Assembly (NCBI GenBank): GCA_021298315.1
Contig: JAJTFC010000075.1
Span: forward strand, 1-37,476
DNA from: Planctomycetaceae bacterium
Lineage (GTDB): Bacteria; Planctomycetota; Planctomycetia; Pirellulales; Pirellulaceae
DNA length: 37,476 bases
Direction of reading: 5' to 3'
Below, in pieces: positions 8,095 through 15,270 of the stretch (its first letter is position 1; every line of letters starts with the position of its first letter). The notes under the pieces are model-generated. The model was not told the origin of the DNA and did not search any database. It was given only the letters and a program-made list of their open reading frames with translations. The position numbers and the translations under genes are program-made.

Positions 8095-9040
8095 GATCGG
8101 TTTGCCAGTTGTTGCCCTTTGCATTGGAGTGCTCGTTTCGATCGCCAAGGGGCAAAACTCGGACACCGTTTCGATCGATGGCAACAAGTCGATTTCGATC
8201 CAGGTCGATGGTTATCCGTTGATAATCACAACCACTTCGCGATTGGCAGGGGCAGTGCATTCGATCCGATGGAGGGACAAGGAGTTCATCGACAGTGCGG
8301 ATCATGGTAGGCAGTTGCAGTCTGCTTGCAGTTTCGATGCGATGTCTGACGAACCCTTTTGGGCCGAGCGATACAATCCGACCGAAGCTGGATCGCGACA
8401 TGATGGGGCAGGGAATCGGAGCACCAGCCGATTGCTAGGGATCGAAGCGACCGAGAAAGTTTTGCGCACTTCAACGCAGATGGCTTTTTGGCTCCGCCCA
8501 GGCGAGCGATCCGAGGGCCGTTTGGCCCTCAATGCAACTTCGCTGTCTGACCACCTGCTTCACAAACGCATCGAGTTAGGCGCCCATGGCGATCCTCACA
8601 TAATCCGAGTGGACAATACCTTCGAGTGGCCCCAGAACCAATCGCACCGTTACGGACAGTTTGAAGTCTTAACCGGTTATATGCCCAGCGAATTTTCTGA
8701 TTTTTGGAGAGTCTCGTCGCAAGATGGCAATCTCGTGCGGCTTGATGATGGGCCTGGTGAGCAAGCCGACCCGGTGATTTTTTCTACGCCCCAGGGGGAC
8801 TTTGCCATGGGTGCCATCGCCATCGGTCATCCCGATTGGATAGAAGCAAAGCCTGGTTATGGGCGATTTCGATTTCGGGCCGAAGATGTAGTCAAGTGGA
8901 ACGTCGTCTTTAGGCATCGACAGGTGCCTAGGTTAAGTGAGCCAAGGGCAAGTTTTCGGGTGTTGGTCGTGATTGGCGATCGAGCTTTGGTGCATCGGTT
9001 ACTTGTCAAGGAATTGCAAGCTGGTGGATCGGGGAAGTAA
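8054..9040 (+). CDS. Secreted protein of unknown function, possibly mutarotase-like fold
   Basis: I do not recognise a named family with certainty. The 328-residue product starts inside dnaN in another frame; ATG 8054 and ATG 8066 are both possible (overlap of 41 or 29 bases), and TTG 8102 would remove the overlap. A signal peptide is visible: a short arginine-containing stretch, a hydrophobic core GLPVVALCIGVLVSIA, and a probable cleavage after AKG. The mature part is rich in beta-strand pattern, with TSRLAGAVHSIRWRDKEFID and AERYNPTEAGSRHDGAG near the N-terminus and LVRLDDGPGEQADPVIFSTP, PGYGRFRF and VVKWNVVFRHR near the end. The beta pattern and 'measured surface' motifs suggest a galactose-mutarotase-like sandwich, but that is inference. 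The first repeat array begins about 30 bases after its stop. Confidence 0.7.
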   Translation: MAIPMWLCRCPGTRIGLPVVALCIGVLVSIAKGQNSDTVSIDGNKSISIQVDGYPLIITTTSRLAGAVHSIRWRDKEFIDSADHGRQLQSACSFDAMSDEPFWAERYNPTEAGSRHDGAGNRSTSRLLGIEATEKVLRTSTQMAFWLRPGERSEGRLALNATSLSDHLLHKRIELGAHGDPHIIRVDNTFEWPQNQSHRYGQFEVLTGYMPSEFSDFWRVSSQDGNLVRLDDGPGEQADPVIFSTPQGDFAMGAIAIGHPDWIEAKPGYGRFRFRAEDVVKWNVVFRHRQVPRLSEPRASFRVLVVIGDRALVHRLLVKELQAGGSGK

Positions 9041-9069
9041 GGTAAGTCAGCGCCGACTGATTGTGCAAT

Positions 9070-9620
9070 GTTCAACGGCAGTCCATTGTTCAACGGCTGT
9101 CCTCAGCCGTTTTCCGACAAGCGTTAGCTTGGCGTAGCTTTCGAGGAACTCTCAGACTCGCCTCGCAAGCTAGGCAGGAGGGCGGTTGGGGACAACCGCC
9201 GAACAATATTGTTCAATGGCTGTCCTCAGCCGTTTTCCGACAAGCGTAGCTTGGCGTTGCTTTCTAGGAACTCTCAGACTCGCCTCGCAAGCTCGGCAGG
9301 AGGACGGTTGAGGACAACCGTCGAACAATAAGCAATGTTCAACGGCTGTCCTCAGCCGTTTTCCGACAAGCGTTAGCTTGGCGTTGCTTTCCCGGAACTC
9401 TCAGACTCGCCTTGCAAGCTCGGCAGGAGGACGGTTGGGGATAACCGCCGAACAATAAGCAATGTTCAACGGCTGTCCTCAGCCGTTTTCCGACAAGCGT
9501 TAGCTTGACGTTGCTTTCCCGGAACTCTCAGACTCGCCTCGCAAGCTAGGCAGGAGGGCGGTTGGGGACAACCGCCGAACACTGGGCGGTTGGGGACAAC
9601 CGCCGAGCATTAGCTCGACC
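9070..9620. repeat. Array 1 of a 122-127 bp palindromic repeat (four units plus partial ends)
   Basis: Four near-identical direct units start at 9088, 9211, 9337 and 9464. Each begins with GTTCAACGGCTGTCCTCAGC, a hairpin (ACGGCTG-TCCT-CAGCCGT), has an inner palindrome CAAGCGTTAGCTTG, a conserved centre with CTCAGACTCGCCTCGCAAGC and GGCAGGAGG, and ends in a second hairpin such as ACGGTTG-AGGA-CAACCGT followed by CGAACAAT. The two end hairpins are inverted copies of each other, so each unit has terminal inverted repeats. A truncated left end (GTTCAACGGCAGTCC at 9070) precedes the array and an extra right-hand hairpin (GGCGGTTG-GGGA-CAACCGCC at about 9584-9603) follows. This resembles REP/BIME or MITE-type elements. 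No transposase is present. Confidence 0.9.
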
Positions 9621-9827
9621 TAACCCTTACGAGCGCCCGCGAAGACAGTAGTCTTTCTAATTGCAAAAGCTTTTTTGCAGGATTTCTACTATGAAATTCC
9701 GATTTTCGGAATGTTAAAGCTTTACCGCGCAAGGGGCTAGGGCTACAATCATGCTGTTTATTCCCCGAATTTTCGTGGGTTTACTAATTTTGTGTTGTTT
9801 TTTTGTTTTTTGTATGAGGGTTTTATT
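9621..9827 (+). other. Leader of the DUF1559 gene
   Basis: Between the repeat array and ATG 9828 there is no gene. A short palindrome GCAAAAGCTTTTTTGC lies at 9663-9678, and the last 40 bases are very T-rich, with a GAGGG ribosome-binding site about 8 bases before the ATG (around 9816-9820), unusual in a window where most starts lack one. A promoter is expected here but I cannot fix its -10 and -35 boxes. Confidence 0.4.
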
Positions 9828-10862
9828 ATGAGCAGGATGAATCGCCGAAAGGGTTTCACACTTGTGGAACTGCTGGTCGTTATCGCGATCATTGGCATCC
9901 TCGTTGGATTGCTGTTGCCAGCAGTTCAGGCAGCACGCGAGGCAGCACGTCGTATGCAGTGTGCCAACAACCTCAAGCAGTTGGGATTGGCCGCACAGAA
10001 CTTTGAGTCGGCTTTGAAGCGTTTTCCTCCGGGATACATCGGTAGTCGTAACTTCGCTACTCCGATGGATGCAGCGAACCGAACCTACGTCGGTCACATG
10101 GTTTTGATGTTCCCTTACATGGAAGCCAACCAGCTTTACATGATGTGGGAAAACAAGAGAAACCTAGACGTCGACGCTAAGAACGCTTCGACCTACTCAA
10201 CTGCAGAGCGATGGAGATTCATTCGTTGGGTTGATGGTACCTATCCAAATGAGTCCCTCTGGGATCAGCATCAGTACCGCATTTCCAACTTGCTTTGCCC
10301 CAGCGATGATGCTTATTCCAATACCTATGCGATTGGAACTGAGATCATCAACACCGGAACCGGAGCAACCATGTACGGTTGGGGTGAGCCGACCCAAGTC
10401 GGACGAACCAATTACCTCGGTTCGGCTGGTCAGTTGGGACAAGGTGTTGGGGGTATTTATGAAACCGCCCAAGTTTGGGCGAATAATACCACCCGCAACT
10501 CTCTCCGAGGATTGTTCTTCAACAACTCGAAGATCAAGCAAGGGAACATCACCGACGGTACCTCCAATACCTTGGCCTTCGGCGAAGTCACCGGTCTGTT
10601 CAATGACAACCTTCGAGGCACCGGTCGTCAATGGTCGATTTCTTGGAACGCCGGCCCGCAATTCACCGAATGGCACCGATCTGTTTACAACCTGCAAAAT
10701 GCCAAAGTTTGGCACAAGTTCTCCAGCTTTCACACCGGTTCGATTCAGTTCGGATTGGCTGACGGCTCGGTTCGAGCTATTCCAAACACGGTGGATGCAA
10801 CCATCTTTATTATGCAATCGGGTATTGGTGACGGTAACGTAACTAACTGGACGGATGAATAA
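9828..10862 (+). CDS. DUF1559 domain protein with type II pseudopilin/prepilin N-terminus
   Basis: The 344-residue product begins MSRMNRRKGFTLVELLVVIA, a type IV prepilin leader: cleavage is expected between Gly9 and Phe10, with the conserved Glu at mature position 5 (Glu14) and a 20-residue hydrophobic helix ending in LLPAVQAAREAARRMQCANN. The remainder is the DUF1559 domain, with the hallmark SSFHTGSIQFGLADGSVRAI near the C-terminus. Such proteins occur in dozens to hundreds of copies per planctomycete genome; their role is unknown but they are probably assembled or anchored through a pseudopilin system. ATG 9828 was chosen over the upstream in-frame start at 9792 because it gives the normal short leader and is preceded by GAGGG. 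A small lipoprotein gene follows after two bases, and a terminator closes the pair. Confidence 0.93.
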   Translation: MSRMNRRKGFTLVELLVVIAIIGILVGLLLPAVQAAREAARRMQCANNLKQLGLAAQNFESALKRFPPGYIGSRNFATPMDAANRTYVGHMVLMFPYMEANQLYMMWENKRNLDVDAKNASTYSTAERWRFIRWVDGTYPNESLWDQHQYRISNLLCPSDDAYSNTYAIGTEIINTGTGATMYGWGEPTQVGRTNYLGSAGQLGQGVGGIYETAQVWANNTTRNSLRGLFFNNSKIKQGNITDGTSNTLAFGEVTGLFNDNLRGTGRQWSISWNAGPQFTEWHRSVYNLQNAKVWHKFSSFHTGSIQFGLADGSVRAIPNTVDATIFIMQSGIGDGNVTNWTDE

Positions 10863-10864
10863 GA

Positions 10865-11047
10865 ATGAAATTGAAGTTATTTGCTCTGATGGTTGTCGCA
10901 CTCACAGCTTTCGTTGGTTGTGGTGATGACAAGAACAAGGTCACTGCACCAGATAAGTTTCTTCCACCGACCAAGCCCGTTGGGGTTGGAACGGGCGGGG
11001 ATGCTGGTGGTGATGCCGGTGGCTCTGCAAGTGCTGAAGTCAAGTAG
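10865..11047 (+). CDS. Small lipoprotein paired with DUF1559 protein
   Basis: The 60-residue product has a lipoprotein signal (MKLKLFALMVVALTAFVGC), with Cys19 as the likely lipidated residue, followed by a short Lys/Asp stretch, a Pro-rich segment (FLPPTKPVG) and a glycine-alanine tail with two GGDAG repeats. It starts two bases after the DUF1559 stop, so translational coupling is likely. Small lipoproteins directly behind DUF1559 genes recur in planctomycetes; a role as an envelope partner is inferred from that pairing only. No enzyme motif is present. Confidence 0.8.
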   Translation: MKLKLFALMVVALTAFVGCGDDKNKVTAPDKFLPPTKPVGVGTGGDAGGDAGGSASAEVK

Positions 11048-11084
11048 TTCTGATGGGTTGTAAAACCCGTTTCGGAATCTGAAT

Positions 11085-11122
11085 CAAAAACCTCCTTGCG
11101 AATGGCAAGGAGGTTTTTTTTT
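11085..11122 (+). terminator. Rho-independent terminator after the DUF1559-lipoprotein pair
   Basis: A near-perfect stem CCTCCTTGC / GCAAGGAGG with a short GAATG loop (11091-11113) is preceded by an A-run and followed directly by ten T residues. It lies 38-75 bases after the lipoprotein stop and is the clearest intrinsic terminator in the window. Confidence 0.9.
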
Positions 11123-11156
11123 GGGGTAGCTAGAAGGCGATCGAATTGAAACGAAT

Positions 11157-11213
11157 CAGGCTTTTCGAGTACGAGTACGAGAAAGCCGAGCCTTTGCCAC
11201 TAAAATTCCTGAA
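11157..11213 (-). repeat. Solo copy of the TACTCG dispersed repeat
   Basis: On the minus strand this reads TTCAGGAATTTTAGTGGC, then GGCTTTCTCGTACTCGTACT. It matches the right end of the element at 6820-6837 in 16 of 18 bases and shares the TACTCG run. The sequence can also fold on itself (GGCTTT at 11158 pairs with AAAGCC at about 11182-11187). It lies between the terminator and the ABC exporter genes; nothing else is seen in 11123-11351. Confidence 0.6.
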
Positions 11214-11351
11214 ATCCCCAATTTCCTAAACGAGTCTGATGGCTTTGGGATTCTCGGAATATAATTCGCGGTGGGCTTGTAAGTGGTGTCGATGGCGTCG
11301 ATGTAGGATAGAGGTAAGCGGTTTGTGGTAGATCCAGTAGAGAGTCGGAAA

Positions 11352-12215
11352 ATGGACGCTTGCCGGGAGATTGTCTATTTTGGGCAGCCCGATCCGATGG
11401 GACTCAAGCAGTTGAAGGAGGCTTGGAATTCCCGCGAGTTGCTCCTGAGTTTTTTCCAGCGGGATTTGCTGATACGTTATCGACAGGTCCTCATCGGAGT
11501 GCTTTGGGTTCTGATTCAACCTACACTCGGTACCTTGATCTTCTTGCTCCTTTTTTACTTCATGGGGGCCAATCGAAATCCTCATTTAAATACCAGGGAG
11601 ATTTGGCATGATGCCTCTGTGATCCTTGTGGGAATGCTGCTTTGGCAACTTGTCAACAACTCTTTGCGGGATGCTACCGGATCTTTGGTAAACCATCAGC
11701 ACGTGATTACGAAGATTTACTTCCCTAGGATGCTGTTGCCCCTTGCTAGTCTTCTGTGTGCATTGTTCGATTTGGCGGTGGGTGGGATATTGTTGTTTCC
11801 CGTCTCGGCTTGGTTGGGCCAGTCGTTCCATTGGGCAACCAGTTGGGCTGCGTTGCTGGCCATTGTGTGGCTGGTAGTATTTTGTTTTGGTGCGATCCTT
11901 TGGCTCAGTTCGCTCAATGCACAATATCGTGACATTGGTTATGTCCTTCCATTCGTCATGCAGTTAGGCATGTTCCTATCGCCCGTGGTCTACGGATTGG
12001 AAAGAATAGAAAATTCGCTAAGTAGGTTTTGGCAAGTGATCTATTGTGCCAACCCTGTCGCCAGTTGTATTGGGCTTGCCCGGTGGGGTGTTTTGGGCTC
12101 TCCGATGCCTCCCGTGTTGGGGTTGATGCTCGCGGCAATCATCACTTTTTTATTGGTCGCTTCAGGCTTGGTTTGGTTTCAGCGATCCAATCAGTGGATG
12201 GCTGACAGGATTTAA
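11352..12215 (+). CDS. ABC-2 type permease of a surface polysaccharide exporter (Wzm/TagG-like)
   Basis: The 287-residue product is an integral inner-membrane protein with about six hydrophobic helices. The N-terminal motif FFQRDLLIRYRQVLIGVLWVLIQP is characteristic of Wzm/TagG/KpsM permeases that move lipid-linked O-antigen, capsule or teichoic acid chains out of the cytoplasm, as is the FPRMLLPLASLLCALFDLAVG segment. I chose ATG 11352 over GTG 11325; both keep the conserved part. The gene ends with TAATG, the ATG being the start of the ATPase gene, so both subunits are made together. The exported glycan is unknown; no glycosyltransferases lie in this window. Confidence 0.92.
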   Translation: MDACREIVYFGQPDPMGLKQLKEAWNSRELLLSFFQRDLLIRYRQVLIGVLWVLIQPTLGTLIFLLLFYFMGANRNPHLNTREIWHDASVILVGMLLWQLVNNSLRDATGSLVNHQHVITKIYFPRMLLPLASLLCALFDLAVGGILLFPVSAWLGQSFHWATSWAALLAIVWLVVFCFGAILWLSSLNAQYRDIGYVLPFVMQLGMFLSPVVYGLERIENSLSRFWQVIYCANPVASCIGLARWGVLGSPMPPVLGLMLAAIITFLLVASGLVWFQRSNQWMADRI

Positions 12216-13516
12216 TGGCCATGCAAATGGATGAAAACACACCACTTGCGATCAGCGTTGAAAACGTCTCAAAAAAATTTCGTTTGGGCACTTTTGGTGA
12301 GCATCATCGGCTCACTGAGGCAATCTCAGACGGGTTCAAAGCGTTGCTTTCGGGCAATTTCAAGACTTTGACAGGCGATACTCGAGAGTTTTGGGCGCTT
12401 GAAAATATCAGCTTCAAGGTTCTCAAGGGAGAGGTCGTCGGCATCATTGGTCACAATGGAGCCGGAAAAAGCACCTTGCTGAAAATCCTTTCTCGTATCG
12501 TAACGCCTACCAAAGGTCGGATAGGAGTTCGAGGTCGTATCGGAAGCTTGCTCGAGGTTGGTACAGGATTTCATCCAGAGCTAACCGGTCGGGAGAACAT
12601 CTATCTCAATGGTGCGATTCTTGGGATGAAACGATCAGAGATCCGCAATCGCTTTGATCAGATTGTTGAGTTTGCAGAGGTCGGCCAATTTTTGGACACT
12701 CCTGTAAAGCGTTACTCAAATGGGATGATTGTACGTCTGGGTTTTTCCGTTGCGGCCCACATGGAACCCGATGTGTTGATTATCGACGAAGTCTTGAGCG
12801 TGGGAGATCAGTCTTTCCAAGACCGATGTATGGGCAAGGCTACGGAGCTTGGGAATCAAGGGAGAGCGATTCTGGTGGTCTCTCACAACTTGGCCGCAAT
12901 CTCGAACATTTGCTGCCGCGCACTGCTCATGGATCACGGATCGATTGTTTTAGATGGGCCGCCCAAGCAAGTGATCGAGCACTATCTCAAGGGTATGCAG
13001 GTCGACACAGGCAAAGTCGTATGGGAACCGGCAACCGCTCCGGCAAGCTCACAGATCCGATTGCATTCGATCGGTGTTCGAAACGTCCATTCACTCACGA
13101 GCAACAATCAAGTTGACATCGATCAGCCGATCGCAATCGAGATTGAATACGAGGTGCTCTGCGAAGGAGCAATCAATACGGTTCAGCTTCATCTGAAGGA
13201 TGAGAACGGAGTCTTTGTTCTATCCTCGGCAAATGCACCATCAATGAACCTAGCTATCGACCAGACCTACGGCAAACCTCTACCGCTTGGTTTTTACCGA
13301 GCCGAGTGTGTATTACCCGCAAACTTCCTCAACGATTCTCGATATGTGCTGAACTTGTTTCTCGGGCCTGAGATTGGTAAGCCGACGATTCAGTGCCATA
13401 ACGTCTTGGCGTTTCGCGTTCTAGATACCGGTGCGATGCGTAAAGAGTACTTGGGCTCATGGTATGGGCCAGCCATCCGCCCCAGGCTCGCTTGGTCAAC
13501 ATGCTCGATCCGGTGA
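12215..13516 (+). CDS. ABC transporter ATPase of polysaccharide export (Wzt-like) with C-terminal glycan-binding domain
   Basis: The 433-residue product carries a complete nucleotide-binding domain: Walker A GHNGAGKST (79-87), an ABC signature in the exporter-specific form YSNGM (167-171), Walker B VLIIDE (187-192), the SVGD D-loop and the switch His224 in SHN. About 180 residues follow after residue 250, with a beta-sandwich pattern like the C-terminal domain of Wzt, which recognises the finished end of the O-antigen chain. The start codon overlaps the permease stop by one base; ATG 12221 is an alternative. Long ATPases of this type usually indicate a chain-end-dependent export system. No biosynthetic genes lie immediately next to it. 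Confidence 0.93.
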   Translation: MAMQMDENTPLAISVENVSKKFRLGTFGEHHRLTEAISDGFKALLSGNFKTLTGDTREFWALENISFKVLKGEVVGIIGHNGAGKSTLLKILSRIVTPTKGRIGVRGRIGSLLEVGTGFHPELTGRENIYLNGAILGMKRSEIRNRFDQIVEFAEVGQFLDTPVKRYSNGMIVRLGFSVAAHMEPDVLIIDEVLSVGDQSFQDRCMGKATELGNQGRAILVVSHNLAAISNICCRALLMDHGSIVLDGPPKQVIEHYLKGMQVDTGKVVWEPATAPASSQIRLHSIGVRNVHSLTSNNQVDIDQPIAIEIEYEVLCEGAINTVQLHLKDENGVFVLSSANAPSMNLAIDQTYGKPLPLGFYRAECVLPANFLNDSRYVLNLFLGPEIGKPTIQCHNVLAFRVLDTGAMRKEYLGSWYGPAIRPRLAWSTCSIR

Positions 13517-13557
13517 GTTGCTGGATTTGGGCCGTCAAACCTAGCGCAGTTTGCCTA

Positions 13558-13653
13558 CTCGGAATACCGAGAGGAATCGTTTAGTTTCCTATAACCGCTT
13601 ATCGATGCTAGCTGTTGAAGAAAGGTCTGCTCATCGCTCGGGTAACACCCGAG
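13558..13653 (+). other. Two GC-rich hairpins after the ABC exporter genes
   Basis: In the 219-base gap after the ATPase gene, CTCGG-AATA-CCGAG (13558-13571) and CTCGGGT-AAC-ACCCGAG (13637-13653) form small stems; a GCTAGC palindrome stands on either side of the second (13608 and 13659). No T-run follows, so they may be weak or Rho-assisted termination signals or mRNA-stabilising structures. Confidence 0.35.
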
Positions 13654-13735
13654 GGTTTGCTAGCTAATTGAATTTGTTCGATAGGCTCAAGCGTGGGTTT
13701 AGAAGCCTACGAGCGTTAACGTTGTCGGGGAAACA

Positions 13736-14848
13736 ATGGACTCAGTGAGGTCGACAATTCGGTGGCTTGCGCCGGCGATCGGCTCACTGTTCTTTTCCCT
13801 GCTGATTTCATGCCAAGCTGTTGCGCAGGGGCGAGTTGAGGAATTGGCTGATCGGGCTTTCTGGAATAGCAAGCAGGCTCAAGCGATCGTCGATGCGCGT
13901 GGAATCTGGTCAGTTCCTCAAAAATGGTCTTTGGCCAAAAAGAATTCTACCCCGCAAGAGCTTAACTTTTTGCTTTGTATTTCCAAAGAGTGGGAGAACC
14001 AAGTTCGTTTCGAATCAGCCGTCAATGCTCTACGGTCGCATTATGCAATCGCAGCTTGTCAGATGGGGCTCGAGGTTAACTCGCAAGCAATGGCGTATGC
14101 CAAAGAGCAAGAAGACGTGCAGGAAGAGTTGATCGAGTTTGGTGGCCAGGTCGAAGATACCACACAGATCAAGCGCGTGCTGATCGAGCTTGAGGATCGT
14201 CGGGTAGAGCTTGAGGCCAGTTTGAAAAAGCTCAGGCAGGAACTCGCATTGCTTGTAGGTTCGGAGTTAGCATGTTCCTACAATGCCGAATTTCTCTGTG
14301 CCCCAACGGCGGATCTCCATGATCCTTGTGACTATGAGGCTTGGGCGATCGATCAACGGCGAGAGTTGCAAGTGTTGCGGTATGCAAGGCAGCATATCGA
14401 TTTAATCAACCAGGAGTCTTTGGATATTCTTGGTGGAATGGTTTTTTCTTCAACGAGCTTGCGAGCGATCCTGGGGCAGGTCAAACCATCGGGTTGGCTG
14501 AATCACAAGCCGTCCTCGGAGCAGCTTGCCAAACGAGCAGCAGCTTTGGATCGAACGATTGCGGATCGTGCACAACAGATCCGTGTAGAAACCAATAATG
14601 CTTATACCGATAAAGCGTCGGCTCTGGAACGTTGGAAATTAGCCGTTGCAAAGTCCGACACGCTTGCCGAGAGGGTGGAGCGGCTCGCGATGCTTGCAGA
14701 GCTCAAGGGGAATTTGCCTTTACAGATTCAAGCTAAATTGGATTTGTATGCGGCAAGGGGGCTGGAGGTACAACGTTGGCTCGATTGGTACTTGGCAGAC
14801 TGCGATCTTCAAAAAGCCAGTGGTAGGATCGGCTATTGGGACGATTGA
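13736..14848 (+). CDS. TolC-like outer-membrane/periplasmic coiled-coil protein, 3' end in repeat DNA
   Basis: The 370-residue product has a signal peptide (hydrophobic APAIGSLFFSLLISCQAVAQ, probable cleavage after VAQ) and is almost all helical, with long heptad-like stretches (residues about 100-185 and 260-365). The layout, including LEDRRVELEASLKKLRQELALLVG, a middle break at about residue 190, and a second half with ALERWKLAVAKSDTLAERVERLAMLAELKGNLPLQIQAKLDLYAAR, resembles the two half-repeats of TolC-type efflux proteins as found in planctomycetes. I see no clear beta-barrel strands. The gene follows the polysaccharide ABC genes in the same direction and might serve the same export path. 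The stop TGA (14846-14848) is part of a repeat hairpin, so the original C-terminus may have been lost. Confidence 0.65.
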   Translation: MDSVRSTIRWLAPAIGSLFFSLLISCQAVAQGRVEELADRAFWNSKQAQAIVDARGIWSVPQKWSLAKKNSTPQELNFLLCISKEWENQVRFESAVNALRSHYAIAACQMGLEVNSQAMAYAKEQEDVQEELIEFGGQVEDTTQIKRVLIELEDRRVELEASLKKLRQELALLVGSELACSYNAEFLCAPTADLHDPCDYEAWAIDQRRELQVLRYARQHIDLINQESLDILGGMVFSSTSLRAILGQVKPSGWLNHKPSSEQLAKRAAALDRTIADRAQQIRVETNNAYTDKASALERWKLAVAKSDTLAERVERLAMLAELKGNLPLQIQAKLDLYAARGLEVQRWLDWYLADCDLQKASGRIGYWDD

Positions 14849-15270
14849 GGACAATCGTCGAACAATGTTGTTCAACGGCAAATTGTTCAACGGCAGTCCT
14901 CAGCCGTTTTCCGACAAGCGTTAGCTTGACGTTGCTTTCGAGAACCCTCAGACTCGCCTCGCAAGCTCGGCAGGAGGGCGGTTGGGGACAACCGCCGAAC
15001 AATATTGTTCAACGGCTGTCCTCAGCCGTTTTCCTACAAGCGTTAGCTTGACGTTGCTTTCGAGAACCCTCAGACTCGCCTCGCAAGCTCGGCAGGAGGA
15101 CGATTGAGGACAATCGTCGAACAATGGACGATTGAGGACAATCGTCGAACAATATTGTTCAACGGCTGTCCTCAGCCGTTTTCCGACAAGCGTTAGCTTG
15201 GCGTTGCTTTCGAGAACCCTCAGACTCGCCTCGCAAGCTCGGCAGGAGGACGATTGAGGACAATCGTCGC
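14840..15270. repeat. Array 2 of the palindromic repeat (three units plus partial end)
   Basis: Three direct units start at 14885, 15007 and 15157 and share the structure and most bases of array 1, with GAGAACCCTCAGACTCGCC in the centre. The array is preceded by a lone right-hand hairpin (GACGATTG-AGGA-CAATCGTC, 14840-14859) and a truncated left end (GTTCAACGGCA at 14869), and another lone right-hand hairpin lies between units two and three (about 15126-15147). The third unit ends at about 15270, directly inside the reading frame of the convergent TPR/FG-GAP gene. The array thus fills the whole space between two convergent genes and provides both stop codons. Confidence 0.9.

Noticed and set aside
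9061..9600. Possible CRISPR array
   Set aside because: The units are 122-127 bp long, conserved over their whole length and directly adjoining, with no unique spacers and no cas genes.
14836..15051. Short frames inside the repeat arrays, such as the one at 14836-15051
   Set aside because: They arise from the repeat unit itself and recur in each copy.
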